A program made the translations under genes and the position numbers. This document shows, piece by piece, positions 38,875-51,800 of a DNA stretch of 64,000 nucleotides. Every line of letters begins with the position of its first letter. The stretch's first letter is position 1. Source of the DNA: Pegea sp. RAD2-039 (taxonomy: Eukaryota; Chordata; Thaliacea; Salpida; Salpidae); the NCBI GenBank assembly GCA_034620365.1, contig JAQGEQ010000170.1:496001-560000 (forward strand), given 5' to 3'. Below the pieces are notes generated by a model, which was given only the letters and a program-made list of their open reading frames with translations, was not told the origin of the DNA and made no database searches.

Positions 38875-39920
38875 TCAGCCGTTTTCAACTTCTTTTTTAT
38901 CCATATTGCTTGAAAATGATTCAATTTTATCCTGTAAGCTATTATCAGAACTTGTTCTTGTAGAGTTCTGTAACAAAAATAATTTGTTGTTCAATCGTAA
39001 TAAAAAACAACTGTTGTTACAAACAATTAACTATTTTTAATTGACTTGTAGTTTAATTTAAGGCACAAAATATAGCTAAAAGTGCAAAAATTATTTTTAT
39101 ATTTTATAAAATATATTTATCAGAATAAGCTAATTGTTTTTAATTTTTGAATTAAGTGATTTTTAAAATTAAATCAATTAGTTAAATAAAACCGAATAAA
39201 TTTTAATAAATAAGTAAATATATTACATTAAAGAAATTCTGAATACACTGAAAAAATGTATTTAAGTTTATTTTAATTGTAAAAACTCCAAATTGTATAA
39301 CTCAGTTTGTACAGCTCATAGTAAAAAATATCATCAAGCTAAGTATTAAACTTCAAAAGATTTGAAAACTTAAAAGATGTAGTAGTTAAGAAATTACAGC
39401 TTGTTGCACTGATTCTCCGAAAGGAGGGTTAAACAATATTGGATTTTCAAATTGCTTTGGGGATCTACCATCGTCGTTCTTGAAGCTAAGACAACTTTTT
39501 TGAGAAAGCTCCCTTATTGGTTGGCTGTGGTGAAAGAAATGAGTTAAAATAACCGAACATTAAACTTTAATACCAGCATTAGTATATCATTGTAGTTATT
39601 AGGTATACAAAATCGCAATATTTTGAAAATGCTTGCGAACATTTGTTTTACAAAATACAATAAATAGTTTTTCATAGCTTATACTATTTTAAAATATGAC
39701 ATGTATCTTAAAAACCGAAAAAGAAGCAAAAGGAAAAAGGTTCAAGCTTTCTTATAGTTTTTATTGTTTAAACAAAATATTTATGATTTAAGAAGTTACT
39801 TAGAGTTAGATACAGAGTTAAAAACGTACCCTTTTTTCTTTTTATAAATAAGTAAAGCAATTGCGATTGCTACAAGGAATCCAAAAGGTAGTCCTAACCC
39901 CAAGCCCAAGGCCACGTTTT
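38875..39920 (-). other. LRP-like gene: membrane anchor and cytoplasmic tail
   Basis: Exons 39830-39920 (hydrophobic helix then KKKKG), 39398-39524 and 38875-38967. The tail carries [14 protein letters not shown], a variant of the FxNPxY internalisation/PTB-binding motif in which the tyrosine position is Leu, followed by a Ser/Asn/Lys tail (KKEVENG). Two EGF modules lie just outside the membrane (exons 40591-40807 and 40036-40100), with no obvious O-glycosylated spacer. Confidence 0.85.
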
Positions 39921-42900
39921 CTGTGAAATGAATTTCATTTAAAGTAAATGTTACTTACAAAACTAAGCCAGCCATTTAACGTAATTCAAATTTAAAGGTA
40001 TTATTTTTATCATAACAATAAGTCAAAACAGTCACTTTTAGAGGCTGCGCTTTCTTCCCAAAATTCTTCGCAGTTCTTTCCTCTGTAGTTTGTAGGACAA
40101 CTGTAAATATATTTATTTATTACTATTTTATTCTAGAAGCAAAATTTAAAACACTCAAAGTTCTCCACAATATCACCACAAGGTTATTTTGTCCCCTTGC
40201 AACAAGCAAGCTGCTGATCAAAAAAGCTATCAACTAGAAAAGTGAAACTCAATAAAATAGACGAATAGTTTCAAGGCTCTACATCTACAAATTATCTTTA
40301 TGTTTATATTTATGTTGCAATGAAAGATACGAAGTTGATACACTGGTATCAAGATTTTTACTAAATCAAAGTTGCTATTGCGTTGTAAATCAAACATCTT
40401 ATTTCACTATCTCTAACTTAAATTTCATTCATTTTCTTTAAAATAATACGACTGTGGGTGTATAGTAATTATGATAAACAATTTCAGAAAAGCTTGTGTT
40501 TTAAACTAATAAGTGAGCATAAGTTGCCTAGTAGACCAGTCCTAGATAGAAAAGGACATTAACGCAACCAAATTAATACAATTAACATACGAGCAATGTG
40601 GTTTAGTTCCATCAATATATGAACAAGTTCCTCCATTTACACATTGACAAACGTCCAACAAGGGTACTTCAGGTATTTTATCCACATCACAGATATATTT
40701 ACTGTTTTCAATAAATCTTGTTCCATCAGGGCAAGCACATTTAAACGTGTTGTTTGCAGTTAGCAAGCAGAGGTGGGAGCAAATTTCATCTTTACAAGGA
40801 TTAGACTCTAAAATATAATTGTTGTTAAAACGTATTTAGCATGAAAAAGATTTGAGGTTTTAGATAAAGTAGCAAAAAATTCAAACTTAGTACTTGGTGT
40901 AGATCGATGCTTATTGGCGATAACAAAATCATGAGGATACTTTATTCCAGAAAGATTGAATGGTAGCAGTTGGTCTGATGTAACTTTATTTTGAGAATAA
41001 ATTTTTATATCATTTTTGTTTAACCACAAAATATGATCATCGAACTCTGCTAATGCACTATATGACGAAGGCTCTAAAAATTAAGTTTATTTAATCAACA
41101 TCTTACTTTTCAAGAGCAGACAGTCTTACTTTGGTGACTTGACTGTCTATGGAAAATATAAACGTTTTTCCCATTACTATCACAAGATATAATTGCTTTA
41201 GGGTAGTCTACAGTCATATAAAGTCTAAAAATCAAAATAAAACAGAGAATAGATTCGTGTAGTGATTATTAGCATCATTACCTTCCATAGTTGTGAAAAT
41301 CAACTACAATATCTGTCACCAGCTCAACAAGTTTATGGTTTTCTAGATGCAGTGGCTTGACATTAGAACCATCCATATTCATTTTGTAGACTGGTTCTTC
41401 TGAGCCAGGCATGAGAAATTGTTCGTTAAAAATGGAAAAATATAAAACCCTAATAATAAATTTAGTTATTTTGTATGTGACTTACACATTTTAAAACGAT
41501 TTTAAAGTTATATTTTACCCTAAATTAGGATTTACTGCAATCGATCTAATCATTTTAAAGTTGTTTAAAACAGTTTTTGTGTATCGACCGTCTTTTGTTG
41601 TTACCATGATTGAGTTGGAATGGTATGAGGCAAAGTATAGGTTTCTGCAGATATAAACAGGTTTTAAATAGAGACTTTTTAATAATATTATAATGTAAAA
41701 ATAACAAAAATACAAATAATATAAATTATTATCGAACAAACTGATATGATATATTTATAAGAGATTAATGAATAATATAAAATAATAAATAGAAATTAAT
41801 AAGAAATTTGAATAGTTTACCCAGTTATAAAATCGACTGAAATAGAAGTAATAAAACCCCAATAAGAAGTTTCCAACTTTTGAGGCAATCCATAGTTAGT
41901 ACTGTTAACTTCTGGGACATACACAACTGATCGATATATGGTTGACTCCCTGTCATCTTAAATGGAGATAATATTAATTATAAATTTAAAAAATTCTGTC
42001 AAAATTTGTCAATTCGTTCAGAATTATTTTTATAAATATTTCAAGTCTATATAATGAACAAACTCACTGTCGTTAGAAGTCCAGTATACCACACTGGTAT
42101 TAGAATCAACAAACATATATTCAAGTTTGTTGACTTCATATTCGGTGTTAATGTATGGAATTACTCGGAACATGTTTAAATCAAGTAGAACCAGCTTACC
42201 ATTTTCGCTAAACATAGCATAAGCAGCATCTAATAATATGAAAAAAGTTAGTCATTTTATGATAAATAAAAATCTTAATAACATTTTACAAGTGTGAAGG
42301 TAGTTAGATGAACTTTGATCTAAAATCTTTTTATTTAGATGTATTTACATTATTAGATGTATTACCTGTACTATAACATGTGTTATGAGAAGAAAGAGTG
42401 TAACCCTCATCACAACTACATTTATAACTTCCAATTTGATTTTCACACTTTTGTGAGCATGCAGGGCGTGCTGCTTTGCATTCGTCTATATCAACACATT
42501 GATTTTTTTGTATAGGATCCGGCTTTTAAAACAAATAAAGTTCTGAAATTTTTAGGATACTTGTTAGTCTATTAAACTACCTGAAAACCTTCGTGGCAAG
42601 AACATGTAAAGTAAGTTGTTGTATTTCCATCTGCTGGGTGCTCCTCACAAATATGGTGACAAGGATTATCAGCACAAGTAATTCCAGTATGATCTGATGA
42701 CAAGATTTATTTTTTAGCAGCAATTCGGCATCCAACAATAAGGATTAGTTTAATTTCAAAGCTTGCTTACGACATAAGGACTCATCACTTAGGTCTCCAC
42801 AATCATCATAATGATCACAAGCTTTGTTTGAAGAAATACAATTTCCATTGTTACAACGAAATTCAGCCAGTCTGATGACAAAAATGTATCTTTAGTTTAA

Positions 42901-45900
42901 GTCTAATCTGAATATTGAAATGATGATAAATCTCTAGCAAAGCTTTTGTGTGTTACAAACAGCAATAACTAAACAGTAAAAAAGTATTTAATACAACAGG
43001 AGCATAAAAGTTTGCCCTCAAAACTTATTCTATGTATTCTATAGGGTTACAACATTTGAATGTATCATTATTATCAAGGAACAGATGTACAAACTTGCAC
43101 TCAGAGTGACATATCGATGCAGACTCGTCGCTACCATCTGAACAATCTTTCAAGTTATCACACAAAAACGATTTTGGGAGACATGTTCTACTCTGCAAAC
43201 AACGAAAACCAACTCCAGGGTCGCAAGGTTTTGATTCTGTCATGAGTGAAATGTATTTTCATATTAATTACAAGGTGTAATTAACTGTGTTGTTTGAAGT
43301 GAGTTAGTATATAATAATGCTTTTTGTATTAGTGTCTTGTTTTATCGAAATTGCCCGATTGGTTTTTAGATGTATAGGTGGTGGTTTGCTAAATGGTAAT
43401 TTACATTTGTGTAATGGTAGCTGATGACAATTAACACATAATGACTATCATCAGTGAGATGAAGATTTACAGACCACAAACTTCCGGTGTTTCATCTGAA
43501 CTGTCTCCACAATCGTCGATAGAATCACAAATTAATCTAAAATACCAACAAATTGTTTAAATATGAAATAGTATCAAGTTTTATGAATAAGCTTTTGTAA
43601 AACAACAACTAACTCTTTCTTAATGCAAATATGATTGCTGCATTCAAACATAGTAGAAAGACAATATGTCCCATTTGCATATCGTGGAGGACAATTCAGT
43701 TCATCGTCCATTGTTTCTACACAATCAATGTTTCCATCACATTTCTGATGTTCAGGTATACAGTGACCAGTTTTACATTGGTAAAAACCTGAAAGTTCAA
43801 AGGTTAGTTCTTAATTACACATGATAAATGAAGACATATTTGGATAATTAACACAAAAGAATTATATTATCTGTATTAGCCAAAATAAAAAGAATGGGAG
43901 AAGTATTTATCAGCATTAAAGCTTATTCTTAAAAATATAACTCCTTACCTTTATCACATATATTACTTTCACAATCAACTTCATCTGATCCATCAAAGCA
44001 GTCATCATGTTGGTTGCATATTTTAGCTTTTGGTATGCAGAATCTAAGTAAATTTCAAGTAAAGCAAAAGAAGTTAATAAAAGTTTAGTGAAGTTGTGGC
44101 ATACAACATGATAAAATACAGCAAATGAAATTTTATAAATAAATCCAACGAAGAAAGGCAGTAAACACTTTTATAAACTCTCAAATATAAACATTTATTT
44201 ATCAGGTCAACTATAAGCCTAAAAAAAAACTATTATTTTCAATGAATATTTTATTCTCTTCTTTTAATATTACTTTTATCTCTGCAAACTATCTCAAAAC
44301 AAAGATAAATAAAAAGAAAAACAATTTATTTTAAAAAGCTACTTAAGTTTAATTGTAGAGCAGGTAAGAGAATTTTAATTCTATGAAATATACCGGTTAT
44401 CTTTGCATGCAAACTCCTTGTCAGTACAATTACTGGCTAAACAATTTTCTTCGTCTGAATGATCATTACAGTCGGCTGCTCCATCACACACTTGAAACTT
44501 GTAGATACATGTTGAGTTAACTTTGCATTCAGCCATGTAGCTAATAACAAAATTGGTAAATACTGTAGCTATGAATTTCATTGAATATGAATAATTAAAT
44601 ATAATTAAATATAAATTTTATTTACGATGGACAGAAAGAATCGCAGTTTTTCTCATCACTCCCATCAGAGCAGTCTTCTTTAAAGTCACAAATTTGAAAT
44701 AATGCGAGACATCTGTGATAAAAGTTTATATTGATTCATAATCATAAACATTGTTCGATTTAAAAAAGTTTGTGATAACCAACATAGATAATCATGAAAT
44801 AGTTGTGACTCACTGGTCTTCTGGCTCACAATAAACCGATTTTTCTAATTCACACACTGCTGTTGTATTTGCTGTAAAACCATAAGTCTATGGATTAAAT
44901 CTTTGAAATATGTTTATTTCGAATATTTCTTTCAAGTAAAATTACTATGTACCACACAAAGAAGATGCTTCATCGCTTTTATCTACGCAATCTGGTTTGT
45001 TATCACAAATTAAATCCTTCCAAACACACTCTCCATTTTCGCATTGAAATTCACGAGAAGAACAATTCCTTTAATTGACAAATTCAGCAAATATTTGTTC
45101 AGTGTTTAAAATGAATTCTCATAATTTCTTAATTACTAAATTTAATTTATTTGTTTAAATTACCTGTTACAATGATCTTCATCACTACCATCATCACAGT
45201 CTTTAATTTTATCGCAAACACGATCATCATAAATACATAAGCCAGAAGTTTTGCATTTGAATTTAGACTCAGGGCAAATAAAGTCGCCTGAAAAAGTTTA
45301 TACTTTCAACATGCTTAATTTGAAATATTTGAAAAATGCTGTAGTTAAAATTAATTATTTTTATTTGATTGGAAACTTAAAGTAGCTTAAGCAACGCAGT
45401 ATTAAAACAAAATTCAAAACTTACTACAAGATTCTTCATCTGAATTATCTGCGCAATCATTTTTTCCATCACAGACAACTTCTTTAGAAAGACAGTAAGA
45501 GTTATCACATTGAAATTGGGAATTAGCACATCTTCTTGGCTCTAAAAAAGATTGTAGATGAGTTAAAAACTTCATCAAGTCATTACTTCGTTATATATGA
45601 CGTCTAACGTTGAATAATCTTTTTGCAGGGAAAGAAAACCATCTTTAAAGTTGAACAGTTTATAAAAACAATCGAATACCACAAAAGTATCAGATAGAAA
45701 GTATTCCAAATAGTAGAACTAACCGCACGTGTCAGGTTCATCACTGCCATCTGGGCAATCCTTTCTTCCATCACATACATAAGGATCGATATCGATGCAT
45801 TTGTTTCCTGAATGGCAAAGAAATTGAGAACTTGAACAATCAGCTTCACACCTGCATAATTGAATAAATATTATTTCAGTTTGATTTAAAAAAGTCAAAA

Positions 45901-48859
45901 CTATATAGCGGTTTTTTTTTTGACAGCATTGTATCTTATGCAGTGATATAAAATACTGATTATTCCAAAATGTCAAGTCATTATAAATCAATATATAAAA
46001 TGATAAGTATAAAATTGATAAATTAAATTTATTAAGTAGATAGAAATTAGCTATCAAAGAAAAAAAAGAAAATAATTTGTGATATACATTGAGCGCTTTA
46101 AATGTTGATTGGTTATCAAAAGTGATGTGAACTTACTTTAAACCACTCCTAGTCCTAACTTCTATAAAATTAGCATCACAGTGACATTCATAACTGTCTC
46201 CAGGTTTTAGTAAACATAAATGAGGACACCCTCCATTATTGATTGAACATGGATTTGATACTAAAAAAATAAAAGATAGTTCAAAACAAGTTATAATGGA
46301 TTAATGAGTTTCATACGAGATTGATTTTGCTTGTAAGGATGGACAATCTTCATATCTTTCACAAAGTAGTGTAAAAGCTCGATTTTCATCGAGTAGGTCT
46401 GGCTTGTGACATTTGCCTAAATACAGAAGGTTTAAAGGTGTTTAGTAAAGTAGTTCGACTTTATGTGAATAAACGCTGAGAGGGTAAAACGAAAGAAAGC
46501 TCCTTTTACCTTATAAATACTTTCCTTAATCTCATCATACCAATAAACATGACTCTCAAATGTTGATATGGAAAGCGGAAAAAATATCTTTACATTTTGA
46601 AACTCTAATTGGCGAATATTTTTACCATCCAAATCACACTGTCTGAAATTATTATAAAATAAAAGAAGTTACTTCGAGTTTAGAAAAACATTGACAAATA
46701 CACTTTCTAGAGTTTTTGTAAACTTACTTAATAGACTTTGAAATTAAATCTGTCCAATACAAGGTATCTGTTTCGTAGTCAATAGTCATTGAATTAACAG
46801 ACGAATCGTTTTGAGCAACAATCACTTTAGGTTGATCACCATTAAGACCAGCTCTTCCAATGTGTGAATAATAGCCTTTTGTTCCCCAAAAAATGTATCT
46901 TAAAAGTTAGTCAAATTTATGTTAAGATTCAGAATTTTTCTCGCTTTGGAAATTTTAGCACTAAAAAGCTATGAATAATTAAATAAAGATTTATGATGTA
47001 GTATTCTAATAATTTAAATTCTACAGTTAATTACATCTTGAAAATATTTTTATTGATTCATTATTTGTGTAATGTATTTAGTTCAAACTGTCTTACCCTA
47101 ATCTTGGATGAGCAATTAATGAAGTTACTAAATACAGACAATACTTTTGATCAAAGCATCCAGTCACTATTGAGTTTACATGAGTACCGTTTAAATCAGA
47201 GACATAGATGCCTTGCTTTGGAACAGTCTGACAAAATAAAAAAAAGAATAGACTAGATAAAAATTATTTTTGGATGAACTTTGTAGACCAAAGCAGTAAA
47301 TGAAAGTAAGTTGGCAGTCATACTCCCTTCAGATATGCGCATTGGTTCTGATTACAGTGGAGAGTAGCTGAAATACCTCTTAACTGACTTCTTGACTTCG
47401 TGACTTGAGACAGTGGCATCCATTTTAACAGATTGTAGATCTATTGTCTGGGTTTACTCTCATAGCTTTTGCTTTCATCGAATAAATTATAAAACTGCTT
47501 GGTGGTAGTTGGGGAACGTGCTATCCACTCCCAATAGCTTAGTGCGTTATATAGTGCGTTTTGCCGTATCATGGGCAACGAAGGTGGCTTCAAGCCCACG
47601 TGTTTAAGCCATAATGGCATAAAACCCAATAGTCATAATCTTTTATCAGTTTCATCGCTCAAATTACAACAAAAAAATGCAACAAATACTGACCCAGTAC
47701 AGTTTGTCTGTCACCCATTCAACAGTTAAAGTTTGTAAGTTCTCCATTGACAACAAATGTTGTGAATCACTTGCGTTTACAAGTGATGACATTTCAAGAG
47801 CCTTTTCTTCAGTATTGAAATAAAATAATTTATTTGATCTGTTTGAAATGATAAAATTGTTTTAATTTATATCTTGCTTTCTCAAGAACTTATTTATAAA
47901 TATTTGTTTATTAAACTTACTTTAAATTAATTATACAAGCTTTGTTTAGATCAAATCATAACATTTGAGTAAAAAATTTGATTTTAGATAAGTTTAACTC
48001 GTTTAAATAACTTGTCAGTTTGGTAATAGCCTACTTCAAATGATATCCAAATGTTTCTATTCCATCTTTAATAATTACATAGGATGTTTTTGCTCCACCA
48101 GTTGTAAATGAAAGTAATCCGTGTCTAATAAATTGAAAATGATAAAATAAATAGTTGATTTGTGAATTAGCAAATTATCAAAAACAAACGCTCTTTGAGA
48201 GTTCATTTACAAAGTCGCAAAAAAAATCAACTGATTGTGTAAGAAATTACAAATGTAACCAAATTATCAAATATAGCTTTATTGTATTACTTACTGATTA
48301 GAAATTATTAAATATGGATCAACACCACTTGTTTGACTGCAGGTCGAATTATCAGGAGCTAAATCGTAGCCAGTAGCGCAAGAGCAAGTGACGTCATCAT
48401 CGGTTGTCGAATTACAGAATTGCGAGCAAGGTTGTGGAATCGATAAGCACTTGTTCTTTGATCCAGCACTCACTGTTTTCTCTGTAATTTTATATTAAAA
48501 GCCTTTATTGTAAAATCACTTGCATACTTGATTGTAAATATATTTTCTTTATTTGTACTTAAAAATCATTAATAATTTATTTTATGCTTAATTCGATGTT
48601 TAATTTGGCTAAAATAGTGAAAAAATACAAAAGTATTTGTTGAAAAGAGTAATAACAACTAGAAAAGGTTTTAAGTCACCTATTTCGACATGAGCAATTT
48701 TTTCAGTCGAATTTGATGCTCCAGTAGCTTTAAAAACAAAAGTTAGATATCAAAATAAAGTTTTTCATTAAAATGAAAATTTATATTACATGGATAAACA
48801 GCATGAGATGAACAAAGCAGTAGAAACGTCACCAAAGATGAGATGATGAAACTGTTCAT
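38875..48859 (-). CDS. Compact LRP1/LRP2 (megalin)-like LDL-receptor family receptor
   Basis: Complete 1426-residue type I membrane protein from 35 exons, from 48790-48859 (signal peptide [18 protein letters not shown]) to 38875-38967 (stop). All 34 junctions keep phase. Order: signal peptide, Ser/Thr stretch, EGF, YWTD beta-propeller, EGF, eleven LDLa repeats, EGF, calcium-binding EGF (DIDEC...SYKCSC), second propeller, EGF, EGF, transmembrane helix ([20 protein letters not shown]), cytoplasmic tail with FENPI. The last part (11 LDLa, EGF, cbEGF, propeller, EGF, TM, FxNP tail) matches the C-terminal quarter of LRP1/LRP2, so it looks like a megalin/LRP1 cut down to one propeller plus the terminal module. 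Expected role: clathrin-dependent uptake of ligands at the cell surface, with calcium held by the LDLa acidic boxes (DCxDGSDE). Orthology to one vertebrate LRP is not settled. Confidence 0.93.
40894..42229 (-). other. LRP-like gene: second, degenerate YWTD propeller
   Basis: Exons 42068-42229, 41821-41956, 41519-41644, 41282-41449, 41130-41224 and 40894-41073. Blade motifs have drifted: [38 protein letters not shown] and HILWLNKND. Position and exon phases fit the membrane-proximal propeller of LRP-type receptors. Confidence 0.82.
42771..45851 (-). other. LRP-like gene: cluster of eleven LDLa (complement-type) repeats
   Basis: Exons 45724-45851, 45425-45541, 45164-45287, 44953-45068, 44814-44871, 44626-44712, 44394-44540, 43949-44043, 43614-43788, 43475-43536, 43095-43236 and 42771-42871. 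Acidic calcium boxes are visible in each, for example [39 protein letters not shown] and [13 protein letters not shown]. One repeat keeps a variant box ([14 protein letters not shown]). Repeats 1-4, 10 and 11 are largely one exon each; several others are split. Confidence 0.92.
46317..48481 (-). other. LRP-like gene: N-terminal EGF and first YWTD propeller exons
   Basis: Exons 48295-48481 ([23 protein letters not shown]), 48035-48124, 47694-47838, 47097-47227, 46728-46898, 46510-46642 and 46317-46416. Propeller blades show [27 protein letters not shown] and [14 protein letters not shown]. The propeller closes with VKDMKIVHP, as in LDL-receptor relatives, and runs into the EGF of exon 46137-46260 ([16 protein letters not shown]). 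Confidence 0.9.
47430..47640. repeat. Candidate MITE/SINE insertion in an LRP-like gene intron
   Basis: A more G+C-rich block between exons 5 and 6 of the LRP-like gene. Its ends are imperfect inverted copies (GATTgTagatCTATTGtctGGGTTT against GATTaTgaCTATTGGGTTTT), suggesting short terminal inverted repeats. No clear target-site duplication. The 62-codon frame inside has no motif. Confidence 0.35.
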
Positions 48860-51800
48860 CTGATAATATTACAGTTACAACAATCAAGTAAAAAAAAACA
48901 GAATATAAACTGAAAACAAAAATAATTTTTAAGAGTTGTGGTATGAATAGGAATAAATACAGTTTTTTCTTCCCCAACCACAGTTCACCAATTATTAAAT
49001 TCCTATTTGAAACATTTTTATAATTTGTGAATTTAGTTAAATCTAAATATATAATGCATCAACTTTTTACTAAAAATTTGAAGTCCATTCGACAAAACTT
49101 CTTATTTATATTAACTCATTTTTGATATTAAAACTGATTGTTAGATTTCTAGTTAAATTAAAAGATTAATTTCAGCTAAACGTTCATATACCAGGTAGTG
49201 CAATTATGTAGTTATTCAACAGAGACATATATTACTTATTAACAGTAACGGTTTCAAAATTACATTTTATTTGTTTAAACAATTTTTCTTTGATGATTAT
49301 CAAAATACTCGCAAAAAGATATAAAATAAAGTGGTAGATCATATTTGATCTTAATTGGCCCAAGATAATAATTAGAGTTCTGCAAATTGTAAAGTAAATT
49401 AATAATGAGATTCAAAAAAAAAAACTGTTAAAACAAAACTAAAAGTTTCATCGTTAAATGAATAAATTATTATTTAAAATCATTATTATAAACATAATAA
49501 TATTAGTAAATAGGTTTATGACCAAATTTTAAACTATACCGTTCGTATCAGTTTACTCTGGCAGCATTTCAAAATAAGCAAAAACATTTTAAGGTTAAAT
49601 TAAAATTTTGAAAAAAACAAATAAAAAACAACTAAGAACTTCAACTTTGAACTTTTTTGCTCAAATTCAGTTTTTAAATAGAAGTTTATTAAGCTTTATA
49701 ATCTAAAATACTTAAAACAAAAATATCTATATTCAACTATATTTATAGAATAAGTATATATGCTTTTATACATATATAACATGAGCATTTTCTTCAAACA
49801 TACTATTTCATGATTTGCTTTTCAAACCTGAAATCTTAACTTTAAATCTAAACTAATTTATACTTCAAATAGAAAAATGAGACGACTGATATAATGCAAT
49901 TATTAACAGCAAATTAGTCGGTTAGCATCTAACATATAACTTTAACTGTTTAAGTAGCTTCTTTTATATACGTCTTTTGATGAGTTTCATAACGGCTTTT
50001 AACATTTTAATTTGCAAACAAGTTCAATTGTCTGTAATAAATTACAACAAATATTATATTACAATTAAAAAGTGATAAAATCAAATAATTTCTATAAATT
50101 AAGTAATACTGCAAATTAAAAGATAATATTTTGATACAAGAAAGTTATATGAAGTCAATAACAAAACTTGGTCAAAATAAATACGTCACATGAAGAAAAT
50201 ACAAAAATTCATATCAAAAATATTGATATCAAGATGATGGTTTTTCTTGGTTTTATATTTTAAAAGAAAATGAGTTCTAATAGCCTTAAAAGTATTTAAG
50301 AGAATTAAAATTATTTTTATATATATTAAGGAGTTAATTCAAAAGAAACAAATTTTTACAAAAACAATTAAATGTATTTTTCATAAAATAAATCTCTATT
50401 TTATGAGAACGCGTTTTTATGAAAGTTAATGGTAATCACTGTTGCCTTATATAAACAATAGAAGTTTTTGACTTGCTTTCGTTGGCTGAGGAGTTTTATA
50501 TGTCAAGGTGCCGAGTCTACAACCAGAAGAGTGCAGATTAAGAGCTTGAAGTAAGACAAAACTATAATTAGTATGTTCTGATAGTTTTTACTAAAAACAA
50601 TTCAATAGATTAAACATTCAGGTCTATTTTGTAGAAAAAGATGTAATAGCTTCATTTTGTGAAGCATCACAGAGTTTACGTTTATAGTAGCTAAAAATGA
50701 ATTCATGTACTCTGAGATATCTGAACTGTGTAACAGAATATTATCTTACCGCATACGTAAATGTCGTTTCAAGATAGTATATAATCGATTACTAGCTTAT
50801 AGGTTATTCTGTATGGTGTGGTGTTGGTTTGTTCAGTGTTTCTTACTTTTGTTGTGGTGTGCAATTTTATCAACGAATAAATCTGTGATAAGATTTATTT
50901 TCATTACATGTATCAAACTATTTCTATTTATCCGTACATACTGTAAGCCAGTGATACATTAAATGAATTAAAACTTACAATAAATATAAACAAAAACTGA
51001 ACGAATCACTGAAAAACGTAAATTAGTTAAACTTCTCAGTCAACGAAGTCAAATTAATTATCTAATAGCTTTATAATTTAGATCTTTAAAAACTCGCCTT
51101 CTGATAGTATACAGCCCTAACATTACTACGAATAATCTGCCTTTTAGTATCTTAAAAGTGATTAAAAGTACTTTCTAAAAATATGCAATAAAAATTTCAT
51201 TTACCTAAAATATAGATCAAACATACCTATTTGAATTTTAAAATACTTTTTAAAACGTTTTATTTAAATAAAATCACCATCAGAGTATAAATGGTTTGAA
51301 AGGTAAAATATTAAATTAAAAATGGATAGTTTTTAAATTGTAATCATTCAAAAAATCTGTAGAAACTGTTTGTTTATATGTTTGTTGACATTTCAAAAAC
51401 AGTTCTCATTCTTTTATAATTTGGTATAAACAATTAAAACATCAGAAAAAATGAGATATCTGTAATCAGAGTATAAATCTGATCAGTATTTATTTTGTTT
51501 AATTTGAGTTTTACACAACATTCTTAGAAATTATCAGTTATGGATAGTAAAAAACTTTATGGTTTGAAATCTGTATTTATAATTAGTTTTTAATACAGCT
51601 TTTCAACTCAACTTAAAAAGTTTATTAAGTGGTTTCACACGATTAGAAAGATAGCAGTTAAGATTTATTTTTGACACGCGAGTACTTTGTAATCCTCTTA
51701 TTGAACAAATCTTATAGATAGCTTTATTAGATTTGTTATTAATGAAACTATCTTTCTAACAAATTAGCTAAAGTATTTTTAATCATTTTGCATAATTTTA

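Noticed and set aside
45719..46057. Long minus ORF starting in the intron before the first LDLa repeat
   Set aside because: Only 45724-45851 is coding; the rest is low-complexity intron translation upstream of the acceptor.
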